From Megalopta genalis (lineage: Eukaryota; Arthropoda; Insecta; Hymenoptera; Halictidae), in assembly GCF_051020955.1 (NCBI RefSeq), contig NC_135015.1, positions 6,769,616 through 6,833,615 on the forward strand: a stretch of 64,000 bases of DNA, given 5' to 3'. Below, one piece after another: positions 12,500 to 23,346 of this stretch (positions within the stretch are counted from its first letter, which is position 1; every line of letters starts with the position of its first letter). Below the pieces are notes generated by a model that was not told where the DNA came from, did not search any database, and saw only the letters and a program-made list of their open reading frames with translations. The position numbers and the translations under genes are program-made.

Positions 12500-13087
12500 T
12501 ATTAGGTTGGCAACTAAGTAATTGCCGATTTGTTCAATGAAATAAAAAATTTTTTTTACTTGGAATGAAGTTTAATCTGTAATGTAGTTTCCATTTTGTT
12601 CGATGACCTTTTGCCATCACTCTGACAACTTGAAAATTCCACGCTCGTAGAAAGTCTGATCCTTTTCGGCCAAAAACTGAGTTAAGTGAGATTTTACAGC
12701 ATCATCATCATTAAAAGTTTTACCACGAAGGGAGTTATCCAAGGATCGAAATAAGTGGTAATCCGATGGCGCGAGATCAGGGCTATATGGTGGGTGTAAC
12801 ATCAATTCCCAACCAATATCCATCAATTTTTGCCGAGTGGACAAAGACGTGTGCGGCCTAGCATTGTCCTGATGGAAAATGACACCTTTACGATTGACCA
12901 ATTCTGGTCGCTTTTCCTTGACCGCTGCATTCAATTTGTCCAGTTGCTAACAATCACGGATAATAAAAAATAACATAATAATAATAATAATAATAATTTT
13001 ATAATATAACATTTACGGATATCATAAAAACGGGAGTGAGAGACATCTATAACTGAAATCGGCAATTACTTAGTTACCAACCCAATA
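12500..13087 (-). mobile_element. Internally deleted mariner-family transposon
   Basis: A 584-bp element (12502-13085) flanked by TA at 12500-12501 and 13086-13087. The left end reads TTAGGTTGGCAACTAAGTAA. The right end read inward is TTGGGTTGGTAACTAAGTAA, so the inverted termini are nearly identical and continue with TTGCCGAT. A full mariner is about 1.3 kb. Here only the C-terminal half of the transposase remains, on the minus strand. An AT-only patch with an ATA repeat near 12975-12996 lies where the missing part would be. Confidence 0.93.
12572..12934 (-). pseudogene. mariner transposase, C-terminal half, broken
   Basis: A remnant of a mariner DDD/D transposase, the enzyme that cuts and re-inserts the element at TA sites. 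The frame shows the second catalytic aspartate in the motif HQDNARPH and, after the usual spacing of about 34 residues, HPPYSPDLAPSDYHLF with the third aspartate. The N-terminal DNA-binding domain and the first catalytic aspartate are missing. The open frame ends in LSE at a TGA (12614-12616). Reading on in frame gives WQKVIEQNGNYITD and then a normal stop at 12572-12574. The TGA sits where related proteins usually have arginine, so a CGA-to-TGA change, as from CpG decay, is likely. The element cannot be autonomous. Confidence 0.92.
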
Positions 13088-15947
13088 ATTTTAACCAATA
13101 CATACCTTGTATTTGTTAATCAGTTAGACTCTCGTTAACCTCTCTTACGTCGTCCATTTTTGTAAAGAACTGCTAGTAATGTGACGCTTCAAAATTAAAG
13201 ACACAGCGTTTCTCGATCATCGGCCGAAACATAGTACTGGTTTTTGGACAGGAACGCAGGATACGGTTCCAATCTATTCGAAATCTTCGTCAAAGGTTTC
13301 GCGACAATGGGCGTAATTTATGAGAAATCTTCTCGCGTGTTTGTCGGCAACGATTGTTTAATTTGTAGAACCCGGGCGGTCGCACATAAAACCGCAGCCC
13401 TTTGAATCCGGGATGATCGTCCCTTTTCAAGAGTCGTCTTTGTTAAACCATTTAGCTTTTACCTCGAAGAGCGGGAATAGTCGGCAAGTAGTCCGGATAT
13501 GAGCGGGGAAAAAGAGTCGCGAGAGGAACGGTAGTCGCCCTCGGTGGGAAAAGAGCTCTCGGCCGAAAGAACTCGAACCCTCGAGCTCATTTGGTTCCGT
13601 CCTCTCCTTTGCCTCTACAGACTGCTTAGTTGGGTGTACAGAGGCGAGCGATGCTTGTACAGCCTCAGAGGTTCGGGGCTTTCACGTATCGAACCATGGT
13701 AAATCTTGGGACGCTGCCTTTCGAAAGTCTGCCATGTCAAAGCAACAGCTTGCACACATCTTGCCATAGACAGATAGACTGACTATTGCGGATCCTTCCG
13801 TCTTTCACTCTATCGAATTGTTCTTGGTAAAGCAATTTGTGCTAGAGGTATTGCTGTTCATATCAGCTTGCAACTATGACGCTGACTTACGTTCCGTGAC
13901 CGAAATTGCACGATGTTTTATTAGTCTTAAAGGTCTTGAAAACGCCTAAAATTCAATCAAGAAAGTAAATGTCATTAACCGTACAGAAAATTTTTTCAAA
14001 TATTTTGAATTATTTATGGAGATTGAGGATATCTTAGAAATTCAGTTATACTTTTAGTACAAAAAGAAAGGTGCGCGTAATAATTCAATAGCGGCCTTCT
14101 TTAGATTTTGTTCTAGACGTTAAAGCCGAAGAAATTACTTAATTGTTTTCAATTATTCAGATGTTATTACGAATCCATAGAAATAGCTTTAAATTCGCAT
14201 GACCCACAAAACTCTTGGCAGGGTAGACAGTTCGGAAGAAGCTCCGACAAGGATAGACAAGTGCCTTCCGAAATTATATTAACCGTAATAACAATGTGAC
14301 AGAATTCAAATTAATAATCAGTGGGGTTTTATTGTATTTATGGCAATTCTATACTTATAAAATACCAGAAAATATTTAAATTAATTAAAATGAATCATTT
14401 TTCTACATTATCTTAACGATATAGAATAATTTGATTAATGAGATCTTCCTAAAATCACCTGCAAAGATAGAAATTTAAACGAAGATCCACAATTTACTGA
14501 TTAATTATTATTTTAATTATTGTCCGAGGTTGCAATTACAATTTTATCATCTCTCAATTTACATTAAAAGATTTTTCCAAAATCTGAATTTTTAATTAAG
14601 TTAATATTAAGCAAATTATTGTATACGAAGTGGGGACGCGTGAGTAAAAGATCCTACATGATAAAGGAAATAAGAATAAATTAATATTTTTTATGCAATT
14701 GCGTTAGTAAGCAAGAATAATAAGTTGGTAAGTTACAAAATGTAGAACTTGTAGGTTATGGTCAGACATATCAACCGATTCCTATTCAGTACGACGCGTA
14801 CTGAGCGAACTTTCAAATTTCATTTTCTCGAAAACTCGATATCAAATGGAAAAATTTTACTTCTCCCTTTTATGCAGTTCCCATTCTGACCTCACTCTCA
14901 AACTGCATAAATATTATTGGTCACATTTGATTATAACTTATCCTATAGTCGAAGTTATCATTTCCGAACTAAGATCAAAATACTATATACTTTTGTAATA
15001 AATTTAAAAATTGAAATGTTTTGAAGGAAATCTCCCGATTTTTTATGAAAAATTGTTTTTCAAGTTTCTCAGCTGTTGGCAAACATGTGGACAGTCAGTT
15101 AGACAACTCCAAGGTTACAATCTCCCAACAATTCAGAATTCCATTAAACAATATATGATCTCCATATCGTTCAATAAACGTCTTACTATCTCTCGAACAA
15201 CCAGAAAATTCCTTTTTCGTCGAAGCTTGTTTGTTACTCGCAAAAAGGTCGTCGAACGACTCCGCTAAGATGTGAGAAACCGTGGAACTTTCCGGACGAC
15301 CCAATAATTGAATGAGTGTCTAGTAAAAAGTATGTTACCTTTCCGAAATAGGTTTCTCCGTGAAACGAGTGCCAATGCGATGTACAAATCACTTTGTCAA
15401 AGCTTTCAGCACTCGACAATGGCTCTATAAGACGAAGACTGCATCGAAAAACAGAATGAAGTGACGAAGAACTGAAAGAAGGGCGTATCTTACAAAAACT
15501 CTTCACTGTCGCTTTGGGTCAGTCTTAACCTTATTTTTCATTAGAAAAAGGTATTATTTTTACGCCTTCTGAAAAATCGATACACGGCACGAAAACCAAT
15601 TTCACTCAATTTTCTGTTTGCAGTTGATAAACTAGTTTCTCATTATCGAATCAGTTCACGAAACAAATACAAACTTCTCAAAAAGTGGTGGAAGTTGTTG
15701 CTTTATTGCTACATTGAGAATCGAATTGCATTTGCATCTTCCCGTGACCAAGAAATGTAACACATGCACCCATTCAACTACTATATTCCTCAAATAAAAA
15801 CCTGCAAGGATGGAACCCCTTCATCCATTTCCGTGCTTGAACGAGTCTACCCCGTGATGAAGATTTCTATTAATAACCTGTTAAGTATGAATGGTATTCC
15901 GCGTTCATTCAAGTCGAAATGAAACTCAGTTCTCTCTTCGTCAATAC
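13088..15947. other. Non-coding, mostly AT-rich
   Basis: No recognised gene. 13.2-13.8 kb is of mixed composition. The remainder is AT-rich with dense stops. Frames of 60-90 codons at 15.0-15.5 kb overlap on opposite strands and have no recognisable motif. Confidence 0.4.
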
Positions 15948-16317
15948 TTAACACTTTATCGTCCGGTCGTGGTTGAGGCTGCCACTCAGTAAGGCCTGGC
16001 TTAGTCGCGCGCGCATTTGCTCCCAGTACCGGCTAAATTTTCGCTATTCATTGTGTTGTGCTTATTCCTTTAAAAATAATAATAAATAATAATAATTATT
16101 ATAATTATAATTCATAAGGATATGGGGAGGTCAGCATACAGGAGGTCAGCTACTAACAAAACAGTAAAGAAGCGAAAACCGTCGATAGCTAAAAGTCGAT
16201 TAATAGGCTATCGGTCGATAAGCATTGGCAATCGAAAAGCCGATTAATAGGCTAGCGATCGATAAACATTGGCAATCGAAAAGCCGATAAATAGGCTAGC
16301 GGTCGATAAAGTGTTAA
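15948..16317. mobile_element. 362-bp non-autonomous DNA transposon, copy A
   Basis: The element spans 15952-16313 with inverted ends CACTTTATCGTCCGG and, read inward from the right, CACTTTATCGACCG. It is flanked by TTAA on both sides. The second copy (62465-62826) has exactly the same length and differs at only a few positions. The left part is unique sequence with GCGCGCGC. The middle is an AAT/TTA-rich stretch. The right third is a 44-bp repeat, about 2.8 copies, whose unit contains GGTCGATAA, an internal echo of the terminus. It has no coding capacity. The family is uncertain: TTAA suggests piggyBac, but copy B has GTAT, so another superfamily with 4-bp duplications and CAC ends (for example Chapaev) fits as well. 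Confidence 0.88.
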
Positions 16318-17558
16318 GCACTCGTGTAAAAATGTAGGCACACTATAAATACGAATTTTCTGTTCCTTCTAAGAAATGATTACAATCGAGAAATATGTAA
16401 TCATTGGAACCGTGACGTATTCTGCAAAGGGTTGATCTCCGTTTAAGTCTGCAACGAGATCCCCTATTTTTCCGTGGGCAGCCGATATATTTACGACGAA
16501 ACTTACAATGGAGGACTTAGGTAACCGGCGGTGGCCACGAAAACGTAACGAGGCAGCGCGGTGGCAGCGTATCGGCAACTTCTGGCTAGAGCGGCGGGAG
16601 TTGAGGCACGAGCCAAGGTGTCGGTTGTTTGGCCAGGGAGGTATTAGGTGCTATCTAACGCCCATGTGGCAGTTTGTCGAGGAGGCCTCTCTATGTTTCC
16701 CCAAAGTATGTATCCGAGAACCCTGTGTGCGGACGTGCTTGTGTTATCGTGTGTACTCGGTTAGGATTCGGCGTGTTGGTCCGGATTCCTCGAAGGTGTG
16801 CGTGATCGGCAGGGCGAGGGGGCTAGGAAACGCGTCTCCTCGCTCACGTGCGCCAAGAGGACTGGCTCGGCGTGGGAGTGGTGGAGTCCCTTGCAATTTC
16901 CCAGCGTCGTTGTGTACATCGATAGCGGGCTAGGGTAACCGAGACCTGTTATAGCCGGGGCCCGGGGTGCTGTGTGCGTTCGCGCTGCTTGTGTAGGGAC
17001 GCACGTACAAACGTATAAAGGCAGCAGTGGCAGCGGTTAACCTATCTGGTGGGGCGTGAATAGAGTGCGCCATGGAAGCTACACGATGTCGGACAGCACC
17101 TCTCGCTCGACGACACGAAGACGGAGAAGGGCGCCCGTTGAAAGGCGGTCCAGTGTGCGGGAAGAAGTCTTCGTGAAAAGCTCGCACGGACAATCGCCGC
17201 CGAGTTACGGTCCCCCCCGCTCGTTCCCGTCCCACCGACCTGCCTTTCCCCGTGCCACACTTTTACGATCTCCCGATTGCCTCCTGACAAACTGTGCCGA
17301 TGCCATACCAATAGCAAATATTTACAGAAAAGCTCATTTGAACGTTCGGTAGCGGTTATCGCAGTTCTACGCGGTAACGTGGTCAAATAGTGTCGGACGA
17401 CGCGAACGCACCCCTTTGATCACCTGCGCTACGAATTCTTTCACAGCTACTTTAATTAGCACTTGTCTGTCGTTAATTCATTTCTTGACGGGACAGGTAA
17501 TTCATATTTATGGAATGCCTTTACCTTGATGTTGAAATGTCGACGATAGAACGCGAGT
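16318..17558. other. CpG-rich island, promoter-like, no proven gene
   Basis: From 16.5 to 17.4 kb the DNA is strongly GC- and CpG-rich. It holds a TATAAAG word at 17014-17020. Downstream, at 17056-17352, there is a short Arg/Ser-rich open frame of 98 codons with an internal ATG at 17086. Upstream, at 16508-16933, is a 141-codon frame rich in Arg and Gly. Neither resembles a known protein and both have open frames on the opposite strand. A promoter plus first exon is possible. The sequence alone does not show it. Confidence 0.25.
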
Positions 17559-17632
17559 AACATCTGTACTTAGGAGATCGTGTTCCAAATCTTCGCAACG
17601 GGTCTGATACAATATTACAGGACAATGGTAAA
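17559..17632 (+). repeat. Dispersed repeat, related to 1166-1231
   Basis: Same word order as the copy at 1166-1231 (CAAATCTTCG, then ACAATATTA), in the same orientation. It lies just left of the piggyBac-like element, so the two may belong to one older composite repeat. Confidence 0.5.
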
Positions 17633-17663
17633 ACGTTGAAGTTGTCATATTGCGTGCCCTCTT

Positions 17664-18347
17664 TTAACACGTTGACTGCCACGCGTATTTACAAAACAAT
17701 CTCCTACAGGCCACCCGTGCCGCTATAGGAAGCGTGCGCTGTTAATTCATATCTGTTTCTGTTCCTGCATGAACAGTTGGAATCTTTGCCGAATACCGAA
17801 TGGTATAACTTGAAATCTCTGCCCTTATTTTTTTTCAATAATGAAAAGAGATCGGATTGCCCGGAAGGAGAAGCATAAATAAAATTACATCGTCAGATTC
17901 TGATTTGGATACTGATAAATATAATCTTAGTGATAATGAATGTTATGAAGATACTATTGATGAGATTTTACGAGAGAATTGGTCATGGAAGAAGAAAGAA
18001 ATGTTGATGATACCGAGGAAGCTACAGTTCAAATAAAAGATACGAAATGGACCGATCAGAGGCACGAGCGTATCTGAAAAAGCAAACAACTTTTTGTCCA
18101 AGCTGTCCTGATCAACCTCAACTTTGCAGAGAATGTTTTAATGTTATACACTGCGAATAATTTGTTTAGTAAACCATTTTTATAAGAATTCAATAGTCTC
18201 ATTACCTCCTGTAGAATATTCGTCGAAATATTTTCGGGAATCCTTTGTAAGTAGTCAAATCAGCGTCACCCGAATTACGGGTGACGTGACCTGATGAGAA
18301 CTTTTGCTGTCACCCGAATACGGGTGACGCGGCAGTCAACGTGTTAA
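17664..18347 (+). mobile_element. Internally deleted piggyBac-like element
   Basis: A 676-bp element (17668-18343) flanked by TTAA at 17664-17667 and 18344-18347. The left end is CACGTTGACTGCCACGCG. The right end read inward is CACGTTGACTGCCGCGTCAC, so the first 13 or more bases match. Just inside the right end are two hairpins, GTCACCCG/CGGGTGAC at 18265-18285 and again at 18309-18328, probably subterminal recognition repeats. The interior keeps the two extremes of a transposase and lacks the catalytic middle. A full piggyBac element is about 2.5 kb, so most has been lost. Confidence 0.9.
17841..18160 (+). pseudogene. piggyBac-like transposase, N-terminus joined to C-terminus
   Basis: The start region reads MKRDRIARKEKHK and stops. 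In another frame it continues with an acidic Asp/Ser/Glu-rich stretch (SDSDLDTDKYNL, then DNECYEDTIDEILREN), as in the N-terminus of piggyBac transposases. After a further frame change the sequence reads MDRSEARAYLKKQ and then a cysteine-rich tail with the spacing C-x2-C-x6-C-x2-C-x4-H-C, ending in a stop at 18158-18160. That tail is the family's C-terminal cysteine-rich domain, which binds the element's ends. The catalytic DDD core is absent. At least two frame breaks are present, so it is a dead deletion product. Confidence 0.85.
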
Positions 18348-19411
18348 TTAGTTCACGCAATTCAAGGAATTTCATTACGCAACAAAATGATTTTACGAGA
18401 TCGTCTTCTATGAAAAAATGTCTTCTACACAAAATTTGCCGAGATGGTCAAATGACTTTAGCTTTTTGGATGGTAACCTGTTTTAGGTTAGGCAAGTAAG
18501 TAGCTCATTTTTAGACAAATTCGGGCAGCTATTATATGTCCATAGGTAAAGGTCACTCGAGGTCATTGACTCAAAAATTGCCACTTATCTTCAGTACTTA
18601 AAATAACGATCTTGGATATCGGTATGATGATTTATTTTATCCCTAAATGATAGTTCTATCATCCAAAGTGATAGAAAAAAAAGACTTTCTTTCCATCACA
18701 ATTTTAAGATTCGCTACCTCTAGATTTTCTCTTATGCAGTTTTATAAAAGGAAAATTTTATTGAGAAACAGTCACCGCTAACGATAATACGGTGGCCCGC
18801 ATGAAGAATGTCAGTTAATTGGGTATATGTAAGATCGTCAAAGGTCGTCAAAGGTCGTCAAAGGTCGTCCATTTGAGTACACGATGTGAGAAGCAATATT
18901 GAGAACATGCAACGAAAGCAAACCTTGAACAGTAACGAATGACCTTACGTGACCTGTAAAGGCCAATATATGAGGGCAATGAATTCAGCTCAGAATCGGT
19001 TTCATTTCTGTCCAAATGAAAACACATGGTTCCATTTAGAGAAACGAAAGTTTCTTCAATTGTGGACTTCCAAGTCGGCCAAGTTCTATTTCAATCATTT
19101 TATCATATAATGAATAATTCAGGAGATAATTAAGTCGAATGGATAAAATGAGGCATTCTTATAAATTCGTTCAGAAATTGCACGTGTTATACAGACTGTA
19201 CCAGACCACCCGTCCTCCTTTATTAAATTGGAGGGGAGAGTATTGATCGAAAATAGGATTTCAGATTGGAAATAGTTTTATATATATAATATACAAATAA
19301 AAACTACGAGGTTCCAATAAAGAAAAAACTATTTCCGTCGGAAATTGCAACCACTATTCGATAGAGCGTACTCGAATTAGTTATTTAAATTATGTTTGCT
19401 ATAAATTTCGT
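18348..19411. other. AT-rich with scattered AGGTCA-like words
   Basis: No gene. Words related to AGGTC(A/G) occur repeatedly between 18.5 and 19.0 kb (near 18550, 18570, 18842-18866, 18945-18965). This may be chance or a decayed tandem repeat. Confidence 0.35.
18837..18866 (+). repeat. 10-bp tandem repeat, 3 copies
   Basis: GTCAAAGGTC repeated three times without change, then GTCC. It contains CAAAGGTC, close to a nuclear-receptor half-site. Confidence 0.85.
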
Positions 19412-19440
19412 TAAAGTTATACCTATTTGGTATAACTTTA
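19412..19440. repeat. Perfect 12-bp stem hairpin
   Basis: TAAAGTTATACC and its exact reverse complement are separated by TATTT. It lies in AT-rich DNA with no gene beside it. Confidence 0.8.
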
Positions 19441-21726
19441 TAACTCATTGGTTTCGTTTCACATAGGAGCGCCTTATTTTGAAGCACGTCATTAATTAAT
19501 TGTGTCTGAACTGCTTTATCCTGCCTCGTTACTTTAGCAACGCGATCATACCACCTGCTATTCAAACATTTAATGTCCCCATTTTCGGATCTATACTATG
19601 AATATTATGTCTCCTCCTACTCAATAAGAACGAAGAACATCGAGCGTGAAACACAGAGAAATTAGAACAGTTTCAAGAAATGCCGGGGGGTGACTCTGCA
19701 AACATTCAACGGATATGAAATGCGAACATTTAGAGGACAATACTTCAATTATTCGTGAAATTTTGGTCCTTACGTTTTCTCAACAAGGCATTTGATGCTG
19801 GTAAACAAAGCATTGTTTCGAAATGCTAATGAAATTGCGTTACTATATGTATACATATATATCTTTGACTTCCATGACATGTAATTATACTTTCAGTAAT
19901 ACAGTGATATTACAAACTGCAAATGTTAGTTAATTTGAACTACATCTAAACCGCATGCTCAAATAGAACAACTACACTGAAACGAAAATTGATCCAATTA
20001 AATAATGATAGACACAAATGTTACGTGAAATTGGTATACACGAAGGAATGTTAATAACATCGTATTCCAATTGATTTTCGCCAGCGTTTGTCAATCCGTT
20101 TGTTTCCTACCTTCTTTTTCCACAAAGAAATTGATATCTGTACGCCATCAGTATTCCGACTGCGTTGTAGATTAAAAACTACCACAGACGAGAAAGGATG
20201 AATTGTTGGCATATTTGGTCGTCCCGTTTTTTTGAAATCCGTTAAAGCGCTCATGATTCTGTCAGCGGTGAATGGCGCGTTGCGATACAGTCAAAGTGAC
20301 TTTTCAAGCACTAGTGTCACGGAAATAAAAAAAAACCGTCGCCGACACGGACATCGCTTCCGGTGAAGGTCCTTTAAAAGCGATCATCGAAATCGCCCGA
20401 AGACAAGCGTTTTGCATACCCATTTATACTGAAGCGTTTCGCGCATTGATTCAAGGGAGAGCCACCGCGAATACAAAATGATGGGTGGGAAGAGGATCGC
20501 GCGAGTGGCGAATGCAAAAATCCGACGCGCCGCATAAAATCCGGCCACGGTAAAGCGGATCGGACGCGGCAGCCAATCGGACGTAGTCGAAATCCGTGCA
20601 GGAGTGACCTCCACTTTATATTCTGCGTCACGAGCGCTGATGCAAGCCTTACCAATGTGCGGGGGTGGAAACGGCGGCGGTTTGAAACGGCGATGGTGCT
20701 CTCCTTCCGCTGGCAAGAATCTCCTCAAACCCCTATCGACCGAAACGGCAACCGAGCAAACGTAAACCGAGTCTGATCCTCATCACTCTCCGGTTTGTTC
20801 GCGGCGTTTTATTCGCGTGCCTGCCCACTGGCCCGACAGCTGAATCAGACATTGTTATACACCGTTGCCGGCCAGTTGTAAACGTCTTGTCCGAACAACA
20901 TCGAAACGTGCGCGCTGGGAAAGTTTCCGCTCCGACCGCGTTTCCGTATTTGCGCACGGATCCGCGGACTGACCTTAGCCTCGTGCTTGCAATTCCCATC
21001 GCGTTTCGCCAGCCGTCGTAACTCGTCCCTCGAAATTCACCCGCCTCGACCGGATAAACTGGGTTGACCCGCCGGGTTTATTAGCCTCGCTATGAGATAA
21101 AATATACTCGGAGGCGAATCAAGCAATTTGCTGTCCATCGCCGAGAGGTAGTTGTCTTCTTAATTGAATTGTTCCTCGAATGTACGTCGAAATGTGTGTG
21201 CATTGACGTTCCTTACCTGCATTACTGTTTTAATTCCGTTATTCGCATCTCCGAGTGTTAAACCGTGTGTGCAAATTGGCCAATCACGTTGTGAACATTT
21301 TCTAAATTATTCTACGTATGGAGAACGATCGTGCTAAAAATTTGGATGGACGGTCAAGCGCAAATTAACTTCTAAGATCGGCGGATTATGAACAGATGCA
21401 GATTTTATGCGTTCATGATATAATTGGATAAGTAAAATGCACAGCAATGGCATCGGAAGAATTTACGAATCTTGTTGCACTGTTCTTAATTCATTGAGAC
21501 TATTAAAAGAAGAAATACGTCTTTGTTTAATTATTGGTCCGTACAATTGATGCAGACAATTTTTATTTTGCATTATTATATTGCATTATATTTTGCATAT
21601 TTTGCAAAGTCCGCAGTCTATTAACGCAAATAGAGAAATCGTTTCTCTTAAATTGTACCACGAAGATTGATAACTCACAAAAGTTGTGCTGTGTGGAAAA
21701 ATTGTCACAAGTAAAATCTTTGCAAA
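19441..21726. other. Non-coding; CpG-rich island about 20.3-21.1 kb
   Basis: AT-rich on both sides of a GC-rich island. The island has overlapping minus-strand frames of 88-114 codons in different phases, rich in Arg, with no recognised motif. Near 21.39 kb the words GCAGATTTTATGC and GTTCATGATA resemble the ends of the repeat at 38007-38197, possibly a decayed copy. Confidence 0.35.
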
Positions 21727-21878
21727 TACAGTAAATTCTTTACAATTTCTCCTCAGCTTGTCGCCGATTGCCAACAACTATAAAAACGAGCCGTGAGGCT
21801 GCAATAATCGTATCTCCTCTTCCCAAATTGTTAGTTTTTGTTTACCAACTGAAGGACAATTGGAGGGAATTTACTGTA
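21727..21878. mobile_element. pogo-type MITE, copy 2 of 5 (shortened)
   Basis: Starts TACAGTAAATTC and ends ATTTACTGTA, with TA on both sides. The core words TATAAAAACGAGCCG and ATAATCGTATCTCCTCTTCC match the other copies. The left arm is about 50 bases shorter than in the copies at 40855 and 62876. Confidence 0.75.
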
Positions 21879-22445
21879 TTTGCAAAGAACTTGTGACTTG
21901 TCCATTAAAGTAATGTTCAGTATGCCAATTCACGTCTATGCTAATTGAAAAGATTCATAAATAAATGTAGCATATATACATTTGGCATCTTAACTTATCT
22001 TACAAGAAGCTAACTTTCTAACATCTTCGTAGAAGTCTCTGTGAATCTAACCATTTACGGACTAGAATTTATGGTCTCGTTTGCTCGAATCGCTTTAAGT
22101 TGGTCTGTAAGCGTGCTTTTTGGGACGTGGAAAGTTTCAAACGTTTATCTTGGATTCATTGTATTTTAAGTAGCATTTTCAAAGCCGCATTCGTTTTTCC
22201 GTTTTCTCATCAGTTTCGGACATCCTTCTACGGAGAAGGAAAGAAAAAGAAACTTGGGCTAGTCGTCAGCGATATTAAATACCATCTACATGTATTACAC
22301 GGCAAATATGCGAAGTCAGTTTTAAGTGTAATATTCGAACATCTTTTAAAACGCAATAACTTGTTTAAAACTGGACTAAACGAATCGATTTTTTTTTTGG
22401 ATGATAGAGGGATTAGTATACTTGACAATGACTTCAATTACTTCG
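21879..22445. other. AT-rich; contains an unassigned open frame 22100-22450
   Basis: A 116-codon plus-strand frame starts at 22100 with a Lys-rich middle (GKKKKLG) and no known domain. The minus strand is also open over 69 codons here. Its end runs into the inverted-repeat arm at 22446, so it may be part of a larger old repeat and not a gene. Confidence 0.2.
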
Positions 22446-22866
22446 AATGACAAGAGAAAATAAGAAACTCTAGTTTTTTAACTCTTTTATATGAGCCTAT
22501 AACGAAAATTTAAAAAATGCGTTCTGTAGATTACGATAAGTTATATGCATGCCAAAAATTTCATCGAAATCGGATAACGCAAAGTCAAGTTGTAAGTATT
22601 AAAATACTTCAAAAACCACACTTACTGATCAAAAGTGTAGAAAATTTGGATAAAACGATCTTTAATTGCGATTTTGCGATTTTTAATTGTTTACAGTTTA
22701 TACCAAAATCGATCAGTTTCGATGAAATTTTGAACATGGACATACATTACCGAGATCTATTCTAATCTACCTCTAATCTTCACCGATCTATCATTTTTTA
22801 AATTCTCATTATAGACTCAGATAAAGAAGTTAAAAAATGGGAGTTTTTTATTTTCTTTTGTCATTT
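22446..22866. repeat. Long inverted repeat (arms about 70 bp, spacer about 270 bp)
   Basis: The left arm (22446-22520) starts AATGACAAGAGAAAATAAG. The right arm (about 22792-22866), reverse-complemented, starts AATGACAAAAGAAAATAAA. The arms continue with matching ACTC...TTTTTTAACT, ATATGAGCCTATAA/ATCTGAGTCTATAA and AAAATTTAAAAAATG, about four fifths identity by eye. It could be the ends of a MITE-like element of about 420 bp. No target duplication is clear. Confidence 0.7.
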
Positions 22867-22914
22867 TAACCAAAATTAGAAATATTTTCGACCGCCAGGT
22901 GGCGCACGCATATT

Positions 22915-23149
22915 GACATAACCTTGACATGACCTCGACATGACCTCGACATGACCTCGACATAACCATGACATGACCTTGACATGACCTTGACATAACC
23001 TTGGCATGACCTTGGCATGACCTTGACATGACCTTGACATAACCTTGACATAACCTAGACATAACCTTGACATGACCTAGGCCTAACCTTGACATGACCT
23101 TGACATAACCTTGATCTGTCAAGGTTATGTCAAGGTTATATCAAGGTTA
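22915..23149. repeat. 11-bp tandem array 1 with terminal orientation flip
   Basis: About 20 copies of an 11-bp unit near TGACATGACCT (variants TGACATAACCT, TCGACATGACC, TTGGCATGACC). Five junctions read exactly TGACCTTGA, which is TCAAGGTCA on the minus strand. At 23115 the orientation reverses and three units run the other way. The minus-strand frames across it encode an 11-residue periodic peptide, because three units make 33 bases. That is an artefact of the repeat. Confidence 0.93.
23084..23149. repeat. Near-perfect 31-bp stem hairpin at the array flip
   Basis: 23084-23114 and 23119-23149 are reverse complements at about 29 of 31 positions, with a 4-base loop TCTG. Confidence 0.85.
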
Positions 23150-23346
23150 TTGATAATATTCTTCATATTTATCTAACAAACATATTATTTACGTCCTTTA
23201 ACACGATTATTATTTATTAAATTAGCTTTGCGAATCATTTGTTGAACTGTGTTAGGACGCGGAAATGATTTAAACCAAAATATCACACACACATTTTCGT
23301 ACTTTGGTAATCTTCACTGGTACACCTTGCTTAAAAATTTCATATG

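Noticed and set aside
17014..17020. TATAAAG as a core promoter
   Set aside because: A single short match in a CpG-rich island, with no initiator or coding exon that I can confirm.
22817..23122. Minus-strand frame with a periodic Met-Ser-Arg/Cys-Gln-Gly peptide
   Set aside because: It is the translation of the 11-bp tandem repeat. All three minus phases give similar peptides.
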